This document shows, one piece after another, positions 12,445 through 22,750 of a stretch of DNA of 64,000 nt (positions within the stretch are counted from its first letter, which is position 1; each line of letters opens with the position of its first letter). The stretch is taken from positions 7,874,418-7,938,417 of the forward strand of contig JALJCS010000028.1 in NCBI GenBank assembly GCA_023055355.1, read 5' to 3'. Position numbers and translations under genes: made by a program. Under the pieces are notes generated by a model. That model ran no database searches, was not told the origin of the DNA, and worked only from the letters and a program-made list of their open reading frames with translations. Source of the DNA: Agelaius tricolor. Taxonomy: Eukaryota > Chordata > Aves > Passeriformes > Icteridae.

Positions 12445-12560
12445 TGAGGTTGTTTTAATGCCGAGGAGCCCACCAGGACTTGTCTCTTGCTAAATAGGCA
12501 TATTAAGGGACATTGCAGCAGGGGTTATAGAGTAATAATTTGTTCTAATGAGCTGGTGTC
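12445..12560. promoter_or_regulatory. AT-rich regulatory-like island
   Basis: This unique-looking segment has a TAATAATTTGTTCTAATGAG motif group and abrupt GC-rich flanks. It has the same composition signature as other candidate islands. The role is inferred. Confidence 0.3.
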
Positions 12561-13500
12561 ACGTTCTCCCTGGCTGAGCTGTGCCCGAGCAGGAGCCGTG
12601 GTAGGAAGGGGCTGTGCTCGCTGACCTGTCAGCCCAGGTTAATGAAGTACTGCTCTGCTCGGGGGTCAGAGAGCAGGAGTGCAGCCAGTCAACAGCAGCT
12701 TGGGGGCTGCAGGGGAAGGGTGGGGCTCTTCCCTGAGCTGAATGCCCTGGGGAAGGCCTGTGCCATGCTGGACAGAGCAGCAGGATGTAAGTTATGGCAC
12801 TGGGATCTCCATGCTGTGCTGCTGGCTTGAGTGCCACAACACCCTCGTCAAACTGTCTGCAGGCAGTGGTGAAACTGCTACAGCTGGGCACTGGCTGGGG
12901 CTTGTCCTCTGGCCTTGCAGGAGAGCCCAGGTTGACACACTGGGAAAGAGGCTGGAAAAGTAGGAAAGCATCTAAGTTATGCTTACAGACTTGAGGGGAT
13001 AGGTGCAAGGAAGTGGCCAGTGATGACCAGTTTCTAACTAGGAAGTCTACAGAGAGATGATGCTCATCCTTACCTTTGCGTGCAGAGTGTATGAACAGCC
13101 AGAAGTTCTCTTTGTCCTTCCTGTTCCCTCTTTCTCCTCCCTTGATGCTCCCCCATGGCTTGCTGAGATCCTTTGCCTTGCAAACCTAATCAGTTTCTTT
13201 CATGCCTGCTGGGTACCTGGGCAGGAAAGATACAGGAACTTTTGCCAGTCCCCCAGCGATCACCCTTAGGGAGCAGGTTTGATGGCAGGCCAACCTGGGC
13301 AGCTGCAGTTTGAGCAGGGCTCCACATTCTTCAGGAGATGGCAGGAGAAGCCACAAACAGGGAGTCCTGGCCCAACTGGTGCCTTGGGGACCCATGGCCT
13401 GCCTTGCTTCTGTGAATGACACCACCCCATCCATGCTGGGGCAGGAGGGTGCCCTTGGCCACACCAGCACCCTGAGGTCTACAGCACAAGTCCTGTACAC
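12561..13500. other. Non-coding stretch
   Basis: No gene or repeat recognised. The minus frame at 12559-13008 (149 codons) lacks any domain. Confidence 0.6.
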
Positions 13501-13740
13501 CATCTTCCTTCCTCCTTCTTGTCCTCCCACTCTTTGCTCCCCCCCTGCTTCTCTTGGCTTTTCCCTGTCTCCATCTCTCTCTCCCTTTCATCTACTCAGA
13601 AGGCTTTACTCTACTTCCTTGTCACCCTAATTGATTGCATTAACCTTTCAGCGTATTGGATTTCCCCAGCACCGTGCAGAGAGCACTGTGCAATATGCTT
13701 ATAATCCGGGCTGTAATGGACAGGGAGCAGTCAACGAGCC
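13500..13740. other. Pyrimidine tract followed by unique-looking segment
   Basis: The C/T-rich run at 13505-13620 passes into a less biased segment (13625-13740) with ATTGATTGCATTAACC and AATATGCTTATAATCC motifs. The second part may be a small regulatory element. The first part looks like a branch/acceptor-type pyrimidine tract, but no exon follows it. Confidence 0.35.
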
Positions 13741-15270
13741 CCTGCTCCAACAGGTTCTGCTGACAACTTCTCTGGGAGGGGGAGAAGTCTGGACCAGGGG
13801 GACCTGGGGCATGGCTGTCCTGCAGCCTGTGCAGACCTGGCCTCAGTGCTCCCCCCTGAGCAGGCTTGTGTTAGCTTGTGAGAGTGGAGTCCTTGAAAAA
13901 GGATCCGGCTCGGGAAGCAGGGAGGAGATGTTATATTTGACCTATTACTGTGATTTTTTGCTAGTGTTTGAGCACCATTCTTCTGTGTCTGCTTGGTCTA
14001 CAGTTTTCTTCCATCTGTTCAATACTAAATTAATGTGCACTTTACATTTAGGTACTTGTTGCTAGTGGCAGGATGAGAGGACGGTATCATGGAATCCTCC
14101 TGTTTTCACATCATGCTTGCCTCTGCCTTTTCCTTTAGGATGAGGATACAAGGGAGATGGACACTTTTCCTCAGATTTCAGAGAAAAGCATAGGAATATT
14201 GTGTGGATGAGAAAGACAGCACCAAGCTGCAGAGAGATCAGGAGACAGAAGCCCTGAATTATATCTCAGGCTTGGCCTTGGATAAATCCTTTCACTCTCT
14301 GGTACCTTATTTTCACCCAGGACATTGGAGGTGTTGTTTGGGTGGGTTGGGGAAGGAGGAGGGCAGGAGGGTTGTGGAAGATGGAGGGCAGTTATTGCTG
14401 TTCACTGGGCAAGGGATGAGAAAGTGGCTGCAGACAGGCAGTGAAGCCACACGGCCAAGTGTGACTGCTCCCACTGCCTGTGAGGCAGGAAATAAACCCA
14501 CAGGATAAGGAGCAGGAGCATGTGAGCGTGTGAAAGGCCTGGCAGAATGCTGGTGGTCAGGGCAGAGCCAAGAGATGTTTTGGCATCCTTTATTTTAAAG
14601 GATTGCAGTGATGGATCTGCCATAGTCTCCTGGCCATGGTGCCCGCTTTAAAGTTTCCTCTCCATAGGCTCAGTGCTTTGAGCACTAGGTTGAGTTTTGC
14701 TTAAGCCAAGATCACTTAAGCAAATATTTAGGAGTTCCGTACCATAGCATGAGACCTAGACTCTCATGAGGCCCTTTTATAGTTCTCCTTTTCAGATAGC
14801 ATTTAGCACAAGATGGTTCTTCATTTATGGTTACAGCTCACAGTGTAAAACACAGCAATAGTGGAAGGATTGCTGATCACTTCATAGATCTTCAGTTCAA
14901 GTTACTTATCTTGTTAGAAGCAGTTACTCTGAAGGTACCCACTCTCCCAAGGGGATGTTGAGAGCTGGCCTTGAGAAACTTGGCAAGTTCTTGAGCACAC
15001 CAGGAGGAGGGGACAGGGCCTGTACCGTGCAAGGTAAAGGTAAATCCCCAGTTTTTCCAGGGAAGAACGCGAAATAACAGGAGTCAGAGGCGGGGAAAAC
15101 TTTATTCCAGGCAATCATTCCAAAAAGTGTGAGGCTCCTTATAAGGTAGTTAGGGTAGGGACTTCTTTTTTACATTAAATAAAGAAGAACTAGGAGCAGG
15201 AAGCAAAGGATCAGAAATCTGAAACTAGCTGGAGAGAAAGCGTGAGGGAGAGCAGCACCTCCTAAATGGA
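13741..15270. other. Non-coding stretch, possible MIR trace
   Basis: No gene seen. At about 14250-14310 the order of words (CTCAGGCTTGGCCTTGGATA, then CCTTTCACTCTCTGG) follows a MIR-type SINE core in plus orientation, but it is too diverged to be sure. Confidence 0.45.
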
Positions 15271-15274
15271 AGGG

Positions 15275-15450
15275 TAAACAGGCACTCCGAGGCATTAACT
15301 TAATTGATTGTTCTGCAACAGGCTGAACGCTGTGTTACTCTGTCACCGTGGCAACAACCCAAAAAAATTGTCAGCCTGTTTGGATGAAGTGAAGCGAAAC
15401 ATTCTCTAATTTGCGGTGATCCGGGTGTTTGTTTTCCTTCCGAAGAGGCG
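15275..15450. promoter_or_regulatory. AT-rich island with perfect RFX X-box
   Basis: This unique-looking segment begins with AACTTAATTGATTG. It contains GTCACCGTGGCAAC at 15342-15355, which fits the RFX consensus GTNRCC-N2-RGYAAC at every fixed position. RFX factors bind such sites in promoters and enhancers of ciliary and neural genes. No transcription start or exon is visible beside it, so an enhancer is more likely than a ciliary-gene promoter. Confidence 0.45.
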
Positions 15451-15770
15451 GGGGCTCTATTGATCTATTATTTGCACAGAGCTTTTTTTTTCCGTGGTGA
15501 GATGGGGATAGCAGGAGCCCTGGGGTGTGCTCCTGGGGCAGGTGAGGCAGCAGGGGTGTTTCTGCTGTCTTTCCACAGATCTGCCTTTGCAGGATGGCCA
15601 TGCAAAGCCAGCAGAGGCTCCAGTGGTAGGAACCATCCCAAAGAAGCTGGAGGACAGGGAAAAGTGTTTGGGTGGGAAGAATTTGTGCCAAAAGCATTTG
15701 GTTGTGATAAACTTGTGCCAGGGCTACTGCATTGGTCCATCCTGTTCTCGTCCCTTTGGGCTCTTGCAGT

Positions 15771-15885
15771 TCACAGTATCACAGAACCCCAGAGTGATGG
15801 AGTATCCTGAGCTAGAAGGGATCCACATGGGATCCTCAAATCCAGCTCTTGGCTTTGCCCCGGACAACCCCAAAAGTGACACCAA
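15771..15885 (-). mobile_element. CR1 LINE 3' tail fragment, reverse orientation
   Basis: It starts with TCACAGTATCACAGAACCCC, the reverse complement of the CR1 tail repeats. It continues with the word order of the CR1 3' UTR (AGCTAGAAGGGATCCACATG, then CCCCGGACAACCCCAAAAGT). It is diverged, hence old. The 291-codon plus-strand open frame at 15527-16402 runs straight through it, which argues against that frame being a gene. Confidence 0.8.
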
Positions 15886-18330
15886 TTCTGTCTTTATTGC
15901 AGTCTCTGGTGTTAGGTGGAGTCAGCAACAGCTGCCTCAGGGACAAGAGCAGCCCTGTGCCCCTACCAGCTCCCTTTCCAGGTCCATGCTGCTCCGTGTT
16001 ATGTGTGCAGACCTGTGTCTATGTGGGAATGTATTGTTGCACACTTGGGGAGTGACAGGAATCGTGTTTATCCTTACCCCACGGCTGTGGGAACATAACA
16101 AAGTCCCCACCTTGAGCTCTTTGTTAGGACGAGATGAAATCCCTGGGCCAAAGAAGGAGGGATTTTGTCTCCTGGGATATGGGGTCTGCTCCAAGAGGCT
16201 GCGTGGGGATGGCCATAGTGGGATGGGTGACTTGCTGCAGGCACATCTTGGGGCAGAGCCACACAGATGGGAAGAGGTGCCACAAGCTGTGCAGCAACTT
16301 GTGCCCCTTGTCAGCAGTGTCTGGCCCTGCACAGCCCTGGGGGCCAAGCAAGAACTCTTGGGGCTGCCACTCTCTGTCAGCGCTTGCTTGGTTTCAGAGT
16401 GAAATGTCACTGCAGCACTTGCTTCAGCTGGGAATTGTTCAGTCAGGATGGCAAGGTGCAGGGGACCAGGGAGCAAGCCCACATGGCCAGGGGTGAGCAG
16501 CAAGGCCTTGTGCCAAAGGCATGATGCCAAGAGACCGGGGCTGTGGCAGGGGACAGGTGCCTTACAGGTCTGCAGTAGGGGGAATAGGTGACAGTGGCTC
16601 AGAGCCAGTGGGAGGGTGAGTGGCAGAGGTGGTTCTGGGCCAGCAAAGGAGGGTGGAGTTCCCTCGTGACAGAGGAGGAGGGACAGACTTCACCTTCCTT
16701 GTGCTTGGCCCTGCAGAGAGGTTTCATCCTCCTGTTTGGGGGTGTCTGCACTCTGGGCACCCTGGGGGCAGCCCCATGTTTCCCACACAGGCTGATCATC
16801 CTCATTACTCCTCAGCAGTGCCCCAGCCCTAGTCCAGCTGCTGTACAAGGGCTGTCTAGTTGATCCCTAAGATTTCAGGGAGAGCTGTGGAATATGTTGG
16901 TGTCAGCTGCTGGAGAGTGTTGCTTTGTGGGGTATGCAGGGGGAAAACCCCACTGTTCATTCCTGTGCTCTTCCTGCCTCCATCCCGCATCCTTTCTCTG
17001 TTGTTCTAGGGGGTTTTCCTCCTCTGTTTGTACAGGTTTTGTTTTATCACCCTTTCGCCCTTCTGTCTCTCTCTTCCCTTCTCTATTTCATTCTTTCCAT
17101 CCAGTTTTTAACTCTTCTGCTCTGTTCCTCTTTTTCACAGTGTAGATATGTGCTGGGGATAAGCGGCTGTGGCTGGTGGATGAGCTCTGAGGCACTGTGT
17201 CCCACTAGGGCATCTGCCCCCGTGCTCCTGGTGGGTGTGCGTGGGTGGGGGCACCACGGGAGAGAGGAGTGCTGCATGTCTCTTTGGAGAGAGCTGAGCT
17301 GCCAGTGAAAGTTTGGTGGTAATCAGTGTCAGGAGAAGCTAAATAACCCTGTAACTGGTATGAAGGTGAATTCACGGTCTAGTGAGCACTGAAAATATGA
17401 AAGGGCTCTGAGACAGGCAGAGTGTGGAGAGGGGAATACAGCTCGCCCATGGCTCAGGGAGTGGTGTGTTGCTGGAGCAGTGCAAGGGCATGTGCTGATG
17501 CCATCCAGATCATCAGCCATGGCAAGCCACCTTTTGTGAGGCTGGACAGAACAGGGAGGGTGCTCAGTACTACAAGTTCGGGGACAAATGAGACATGCAC
17601 ACGTTAACATGGCAAGAACACCCTTAGAGAATGTCTGTGGGCAGCCAGATCTGACTGCACAGCCCTGTACACATGTGGCCAAGTGCCCACACAGTGCCAC
17701 AAGGCCATGCACATCCATGTGCACAGATGAGCAGGCAGCCATACCCACGCAGGCAGGTACACCTCTCTGTGTCTCGTCCTGTGTGGAGATGCTTCCACAG
17801 CTCCATATTCACGGGGTCACAGGCACACCCAAGCTGCCAGGGCCGTGCTCTGCCACCTGTGTCAGCTCACAGTCGTGCCAAATTCCTTTTTGGTGTAACT
17901 ACACTCCAGTCAGGCAGCACAGATGGATTTATCCCAGCATATCTTGGATGTCTGTGTGGTTACCTGCTCTGAGCAGGAGGAGACTTGTGGGAAATCTATT
18001 GTCCTTCCAGCTGGGAGAGGCTGATGCTTTGGAGAACCAGAAGATGTGCAGAGAGGAAACCCCCTTCAGCTCTTCACCTGGAGCTGGTAATCTCCTTGCA
18101 CCAAATCCCTGGAACAGGGGAATTGCATTTGAAGCTCAGCCAGTGGTGATTTAGTGTTAGACATTTGCAAAAGAGACTTTGATTAATTCGTAGTAAAATC
18201 AAGTAGCACTTGGGTGCCAGCAGCACATTCCAGGGTGAGACAGCGACCAAGGTGCGCGCTGGGCAGGCTGCCAGGTGCCTGAGCAATCCCCGCGGAGGTG
18301 GCAGCGCCATTCAACCCACAGCCTCTCCCT
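15886..18330. other. Non-coding stretch
   Basis: No recognisable gene. A C/T-rich segment lies at 16970-17145. Several open frames of 120-197 codons on both strands overlap one another and carry no domain signature. Confidence 0.6.
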
Positions 18331-18334
18331 GCTT

Positions 18335-18725
18335 GGGCTTCTTAATTATTAATTTATTTTTCTCCCTTCCTTGGCAAAAAAATACTATTTGGTAACGACC
18401 TCAAATTGCAAAATGCTGATGATTTGGAGAATGTGTCACAGAAGCTCCAGGGTGATAAAGGGGAGACGAATCCCAGCCAACAATCCGGCTCAGCCAGTTT
18501 GCCTATTTATTAAAGAAAAAGCCCAGATCATTAACTTTTTTGTTGTTGTTCTGTTTGCGGGCAACTCCCTGCTGGCAACTTTCGGGTGCCCAGTAAATTA
18601 AACCAAGTATCGGCCTGGTTCAGGGCAACCTGAGCTTCTATTTAGAGCTATGAGAACAAACTGGCTTCGTTTATGTTAGCACGTGAATAAACCCTTTAGG
18701 GTACCATGCAAAAGTGCTCTCTGGC
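18335..18725. promoter_or_regulatory. AT-rich regulatory-like island
   Basis: The segment opens with TTCTTAATTATTAATTTATT and continues as unique, moderately AT-rich DNA with TTGGTAACGACC and TTTATTAAAGAAAA words. The change from the GC-rich, CpG-bearing left flank (18245-18305) is abrupt. It is a likely conserved non-coding element by appearance only. Confidence 0.4.
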
Positions 18726-19655
18726 ATAAAAGCAGTGTCAGAAAATCCTTACTCTTGCTGCCTCGTGGAGGGTCAGGTATTGTAACTGGAGAGCTGAGCT
18801 TCCCTTCTCCTCCCACTGCTTGTTCACACAGTTAATTGCCCCTCGACACCTCACTGTGCCATGCTGGTCCCCAGAGAAGCAGGGCTGGAAGAGAGCATCT
18901 GTAGGCACAGGCTTTGCTGGTTTCCCTGTTTGCCTGCTTGGTTTAGTTGTTGAATAAAGAACAGTTTAGGGATGGGCTTGCCTGCCTGGTGCCTCTGTGA
19001 ACTCCGAGAGTTCCCTGTGCTATCAGGGAAGGGTGATTATATCCCCCTCCTCTGGAACATCCCACGTGTTCGCTGAAGTAGTGCTTCAAGCTAAATCAGT
19101 TTGCTGAGGGCTCCAGCTTCCCTTAATTCAGTGTCAGGACCAGGCTTGCATGGCCATTATTCAAGAAGTTTTATCAGAAGCACAAAGCTAGCATCTGCCC
19201 TCCTGCTTCCCTCTGGGCATCACCAGCTCTCCTGCCCTGGCTTTGGCACATGGAGACTCGAGGGACGGCCTCCCTGAGCCCATTTGCAGGCAAAGCTCGT
19301 TCCAGCTCCTAGAGAGTCTCGGCTGTTTCACTGGCTGCGGGAGCACGGTGGCTTGTCACTGGTGCCTGGCACAGCAGCTCAGAAAACCTGCCAGAACCGA
19401 GGAGCTCGTGTGGGAAAAGGGAGCAAAGGCACTGCTCACATTGCTAGCCTCTCCCCTTCCCTCTTCCAACCCAGCTCAGTTGAACTAGGGCTGGATTTCA
19501 GGTTTTAATCTCGGGCTGATATCCACACACTTTCTCCCAGAGGTAGCCACCTTCTTTCCTAGGCCTGGCTCATGTCCCTCTACACTCATTTCTCTGGTGG
19601 AGCCTGCCCAGACCCGTGTTCACGTGGATGTTGATGGGAGGAGAAGGGTATTTTT
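18726..19655. other. Non-coding stretch
   Basis: No gene, repeat or RNA recognised. Frames are below 85 codons. Confidence 0.6.
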
Positions 19656-19659
19656 CAAG

Positions 19660-20045
19660 GTTTCTGCTGGGTTTTTTTCTTCTGAAATATAAGGATGTGC
19701 AATTTTTTTAGTTTCAATTTAGCATTGGAGAATTTTATAATTTAGTAATTAAAATCTCTGATAGGCTTTAGAAATTGCAGCTAATTGAATTTAATGGGAA
19801 GATGATTTTCAATTTTATTTGATTACCCGGACCCCTGGCATTGGTATTTATGGGAAAAAAATGGGAAATGTGCTGTGTGGGCTAAGATGGCATAATTGAA
19901 TTAGGGCTAATCGGATTTCTTCGTCATGAATTTCACTATAATTTTCCTATAATTTTCCATTAGATATCTAGTTTACAAATATTCACAAAGAAATGAAGCT
20001 CTTTCGGAATGGAGATTGCTGGCTAACAGGATTACAGGGACGATA
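19660..20045. promoter_or_regulatory. Large AT-rich island with homeodomain sites
   Basis: This is one of the most AT-rich stretches in the window, with many TAATT/AATTA words (for example 19735-19805). At 19908-19918, read on the minus strand, it matches 10 of 11 bases of the TAATCCGATTA dimer site bound by K50 paired-class homeodomains such as OTX, PITX and GSC. It lies directly against the CpG-rich block at 20100-20780, an arrangement seen at developmental promoters and enhancers. Function is inferred. Confidence 0.5.
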
Positions 20046-20099
20046 GCTCGGCATTGCCAGCCCGGGCTCCTTCAGTAATGCAATCGCTGCGTCTGCCTC

Positions 20100-20780
20100 A
20101 CACTTAGCGCCCGCCGCTGCTCCCGCAGCCCCGGCCCCGTGCCAGGGCTCCCGGGGGGCCGCGGCCGCGCTTCCGCCGGGCTCTGCGGCCCCTGCCCGGC
20201 GGGTCCCCGTGCCCTCGGGGGCACACGGGCACAGCCAGCCCTGTACAGCCAGCCCTGCACAGCCAGCCCCTGCCCGGCGGGTCCCTGAGCCCTCGGGGGC
20301 ACCGCACACAGGTACAGGCAAACCGCCGTGTGCCCCGCACACAGGCACAGCCAGCCCTGCACAGCCAGCCCCTGCCCGGCGGGTCCCTGAGCCCTCGGGG
20401 GCACACGGGCACAGCCAGCCCTGCACAGCCAGCCCCTGCCCGGCGGGTCCCTGAGCCCTCGGGGGCACTCGGGTCCTGTGCCGGGCACTCGGCGGTGTCC
20501 CCGTGCCCTCGGGGGCACTCGGGTCCTGTGCCGGGCACTCGGCGGTGTCCCCGTCCCTCGGGGGCACTCGGGTCCCCGCCGGGGCTGCGCGCCCCCGCGG
20601 CGTTGGCGCGTCCCCGGCTCGCTCGGAGCCCTGGCAGGCAGGCTGGCACATCGCCTGTGTCAGCAGCGTTGAAGCTCAGGCGGCCCCGTTGCACAAGCAG
20701 GGCCAGCCCACGCGGGTACACGCGTCCTGCGTCGCGGGCAGCTCTCGGAATGCGCCCACCACCAGCTTGCTTGCGTACGA
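20100..20780. promoter_or_regulatory. CpG-rich block (CpG island candidate)
   Basis: The block has high G+C with abundant CpG over about 680 bases, although about 390 of those are a minisatellite. The non-repeat flanks (20100-20190 and 20570-20780) are also CpG-rich, including a GCGGCCGCG motif. Open frames on both strands, up to 268 codons (20104-20910 minus), result from scarce A and T. It may be a promoter island invaded by a tandem repeat, or only a GC minisatellite with spread. Confidence 0.45.
20191..20580. repeat. GC-rich compound minisatellite
   Basis: Two related unit types are arrayed in tandem. The first begins CCTGCCCGGCGGGTCC and recurs at 20191, 20269, 20371 and 20435, so spacings are 78, 102 and 64 bases. 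Within it, the short word CACAGCCAGCCCTG is itself repeated. The second is about 50 bases (GGGGGCACTCGGGTCCTGTG and following) and recurs at 20461, 20511 and 20560. The word CCCTCGGGGGCAC is shared by both types. Copies are nearly identical, suggesting recent unequal exchange or slippage and likely length variation between individuals. Confidence 0.9.
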
Positions 20781-22190
20781 GGGGACGCTTTGCCTTCCCT
20801 CGCTGTGCTCTGGTGGGGATGTTGCTGTCACATCCCAGAGGAGGAAGAGCTGTCAGTCCCCACTGTGCGCAGTCCTGGGTCTGATGCCCATTTCTCACCT
20901 CCTCCATCATCTCCCCTCTTTGTCACTTCTATTGAATGAGTGACTGCTTCTTTGGGGACAGTCCCTGGCAGTGCCCTGTTCCTGCCTCAGTGCCCTGCAT
21001 GGGAGCAGGGCTGACACAGGCTCTGCCTGTGGTGGGGCAGGTAGAGCAGAGCAGACAATGTGCCAGATTCCCCCTGTCTTCCCTCCTTTCTCCTCTTGCC
21101 CGTGCCCAAGGCACATTAAATCCAGAGTGAATTTATGGAGACCAGCCCTACTCCACAGTGTCAGAGTCCTGTAAAATCCAGCCTGTCTGTTGACCTGCCC
21201 CATCTCTGTTACTTGGGAGCCTTTATAGATCTGCCCAGCTCATGTCAGGGTAGAGCTGCTGGGGGAGCAAGTCATTGCCCTGTAGAGTAAGTAGGGTGGC
21301 AACTCCTCTCTACCCAGTGCCCTTTGACATCTGCATGCCATTAGGCCTTCCACATGTGTCCATATCAGGACAATCTCTCTAAAACATCCATGACAATCCA
21401 GCCCTGTCCTGGCTGCTGCAGGACCATGCACAGGTCTTCCTGTGTCATTGCATTTACATGACTCCGTGTGTATGCACATGGCATGTGCTCATGCTTTCAT
21501 TTGCGTGTCTCTGCAGGAACACAAGCTGGCTTGCAGATCCTCTGGACAGAAATCAGAAATCACCATTTCTGTTTGCGCTTGCCCCATGCGCTGCAGAAAT
21601 AGGTCTTGCGCAGTCTGGGGCCCATCCTTGGGCAGCAGTTTCCCATCCCAGCTGTGTGCTTTGCCAAGCCCGGGCTCCGGGGCTTTGTGGGGTTCAGGAT
21701 GGTTCAGGGTGGTGTTTGCTGGTTTTGCAGGCAGAGCACCTGCTTCTGAGTGCCAGGTACCTTCCCTATTGGACCTGCTGCCTGGGTACGACTATGCCCT
21801 TACCTCCTCACCCTGAAATCCCCAGGCTGCACTTTTAATTGCTGCAGTAAATTGTAACTAATTGTTAGTGCATTCAAACCCCTGCCACTCCTTCCCCCCA
21901 AGTCTTCCTGGGCCCCTGTGGAGCACATGCCGTGTACGTTCAGTGCCGTGTGGCCCGTTCCCAGTACAGTCATTCCCTCTGGGCAGTGGTCAAGAGATGA
22001 GCAGCATTGGCTTCCAGCAGGTGCTGGAAGCTGTGGGGTGCCTGGAAAAGCAGTGGCTACATGGTGGGGACCTGGTGTCAAACTGTTTGAGGCCGAAGGA
22101 ACAGTAAATGGCAGAATTGCTCCCAGCAGAGCCTTCCCCAGCACGCTGAGACTTAGCACAGCTGCTTTGGCAAGGGGTTCTGGGAGCCAT
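20781..22190. other. Non-coding stretch
   Basis: No gene recognised. A perfect inverted repeat of 7-base arms with E-box-like halves lies at 21474-21488. Frames of up to 126 codons have no domain. Confidence 0.6.
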
Positions 22191-22194
22191 GTGC

Positions 22195-22365
22195 CAATAA
22201 TGTGATTGAAACTGAATTGAGAAGGAAGGAGGGAAAGAGAAGGAAAGGGAAAGAAAGCATGGATTGTCTGCTCCTGCCGCCCAGGCCCCGAGGCCTCTGG
22301 GCACCTCCCTTGACGAAACAGAAATCAAACAAAATTACAGAAATAGGGCAGGAGCATTTGCCTAA
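22195..22365. promoter_or_regulatory. Mixed purine-rich and AT-rich patch
   Basis: A GGAAGGAGGGAAAGAGAAGG-type purine run (22220-22258) is followed by a unique AT-richer piece around 22315-22360. It may be part of a small regulatory element. Evidence is compositional only. Confidence 0.2.
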
Positions 22366-22638
22366 TAGACTCCCCAAGCAGGAGCAGGAGGAGGGGCACA
22401 GCACTGCCAGATCTCCAACCTGCAATCTGAGAGCCAGCGCCCTGATCCCACATGAATCCAGAGCACAGTCCCAGGCCCCCAGGCCAGCTCCAGCTAAGGA
22501 GGGAGAAACTGCCAAGAAAATGGGCTAAGCATAAAAAACAAAGGTAGAAGAGACACAAAAAGGGGGATGTCCCACATCTTAGTGTGACTCACCCCCTGCT
22601 CAGCCCTGGCACACTGTCTGCGGGGAAAGCATTAAACT

Positions 22639-22750
22639 GTAATAATAATAAATTAATCATCCTTCCCCCTCCCATTGCACTTTTCATCTGAGGATCTCTG
22701 AGCACCTGGCAAACATTAATTACCAAGAGCTCCTCATGCCCCTGGGAGGG
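22639..22750 (-). mobile_element. Ancient MIR-type SINE fragment, reverse orientation
   Basis: AATAATAATAAATTAATC is followed by TTGCACTTTTCATCTGAGGA and GGCAAACATTAATTACC. This is the word order of the reverse complement of the 3' half of the old MIR-like SINEs shared by amniotes. Strong divergence implies an insertion that predates birds. Confidence 0.6.

Noticed and set aside
15527..16402. 291-codon plus-strand open frame
   Set aside because: It runs straight through a reverse-oriented CR1 tail fragment (15771-15885) and has no recognisable domain.
20104..20910. 268-codon minus-strand open frame with repeated GLAVQGWLC-type peptide
   Set aside because: The peptide repeat is the translation of a GC minisatellite, and the other minus phase is open over the same repeat. 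No start context or domain.
21474..21488. GCACATG/CATGTGC inverted repeat
   Set aside because: Seven-base arms with E-box-like halves are interesting, but there is no surrounding motif cluster. Likely chance.
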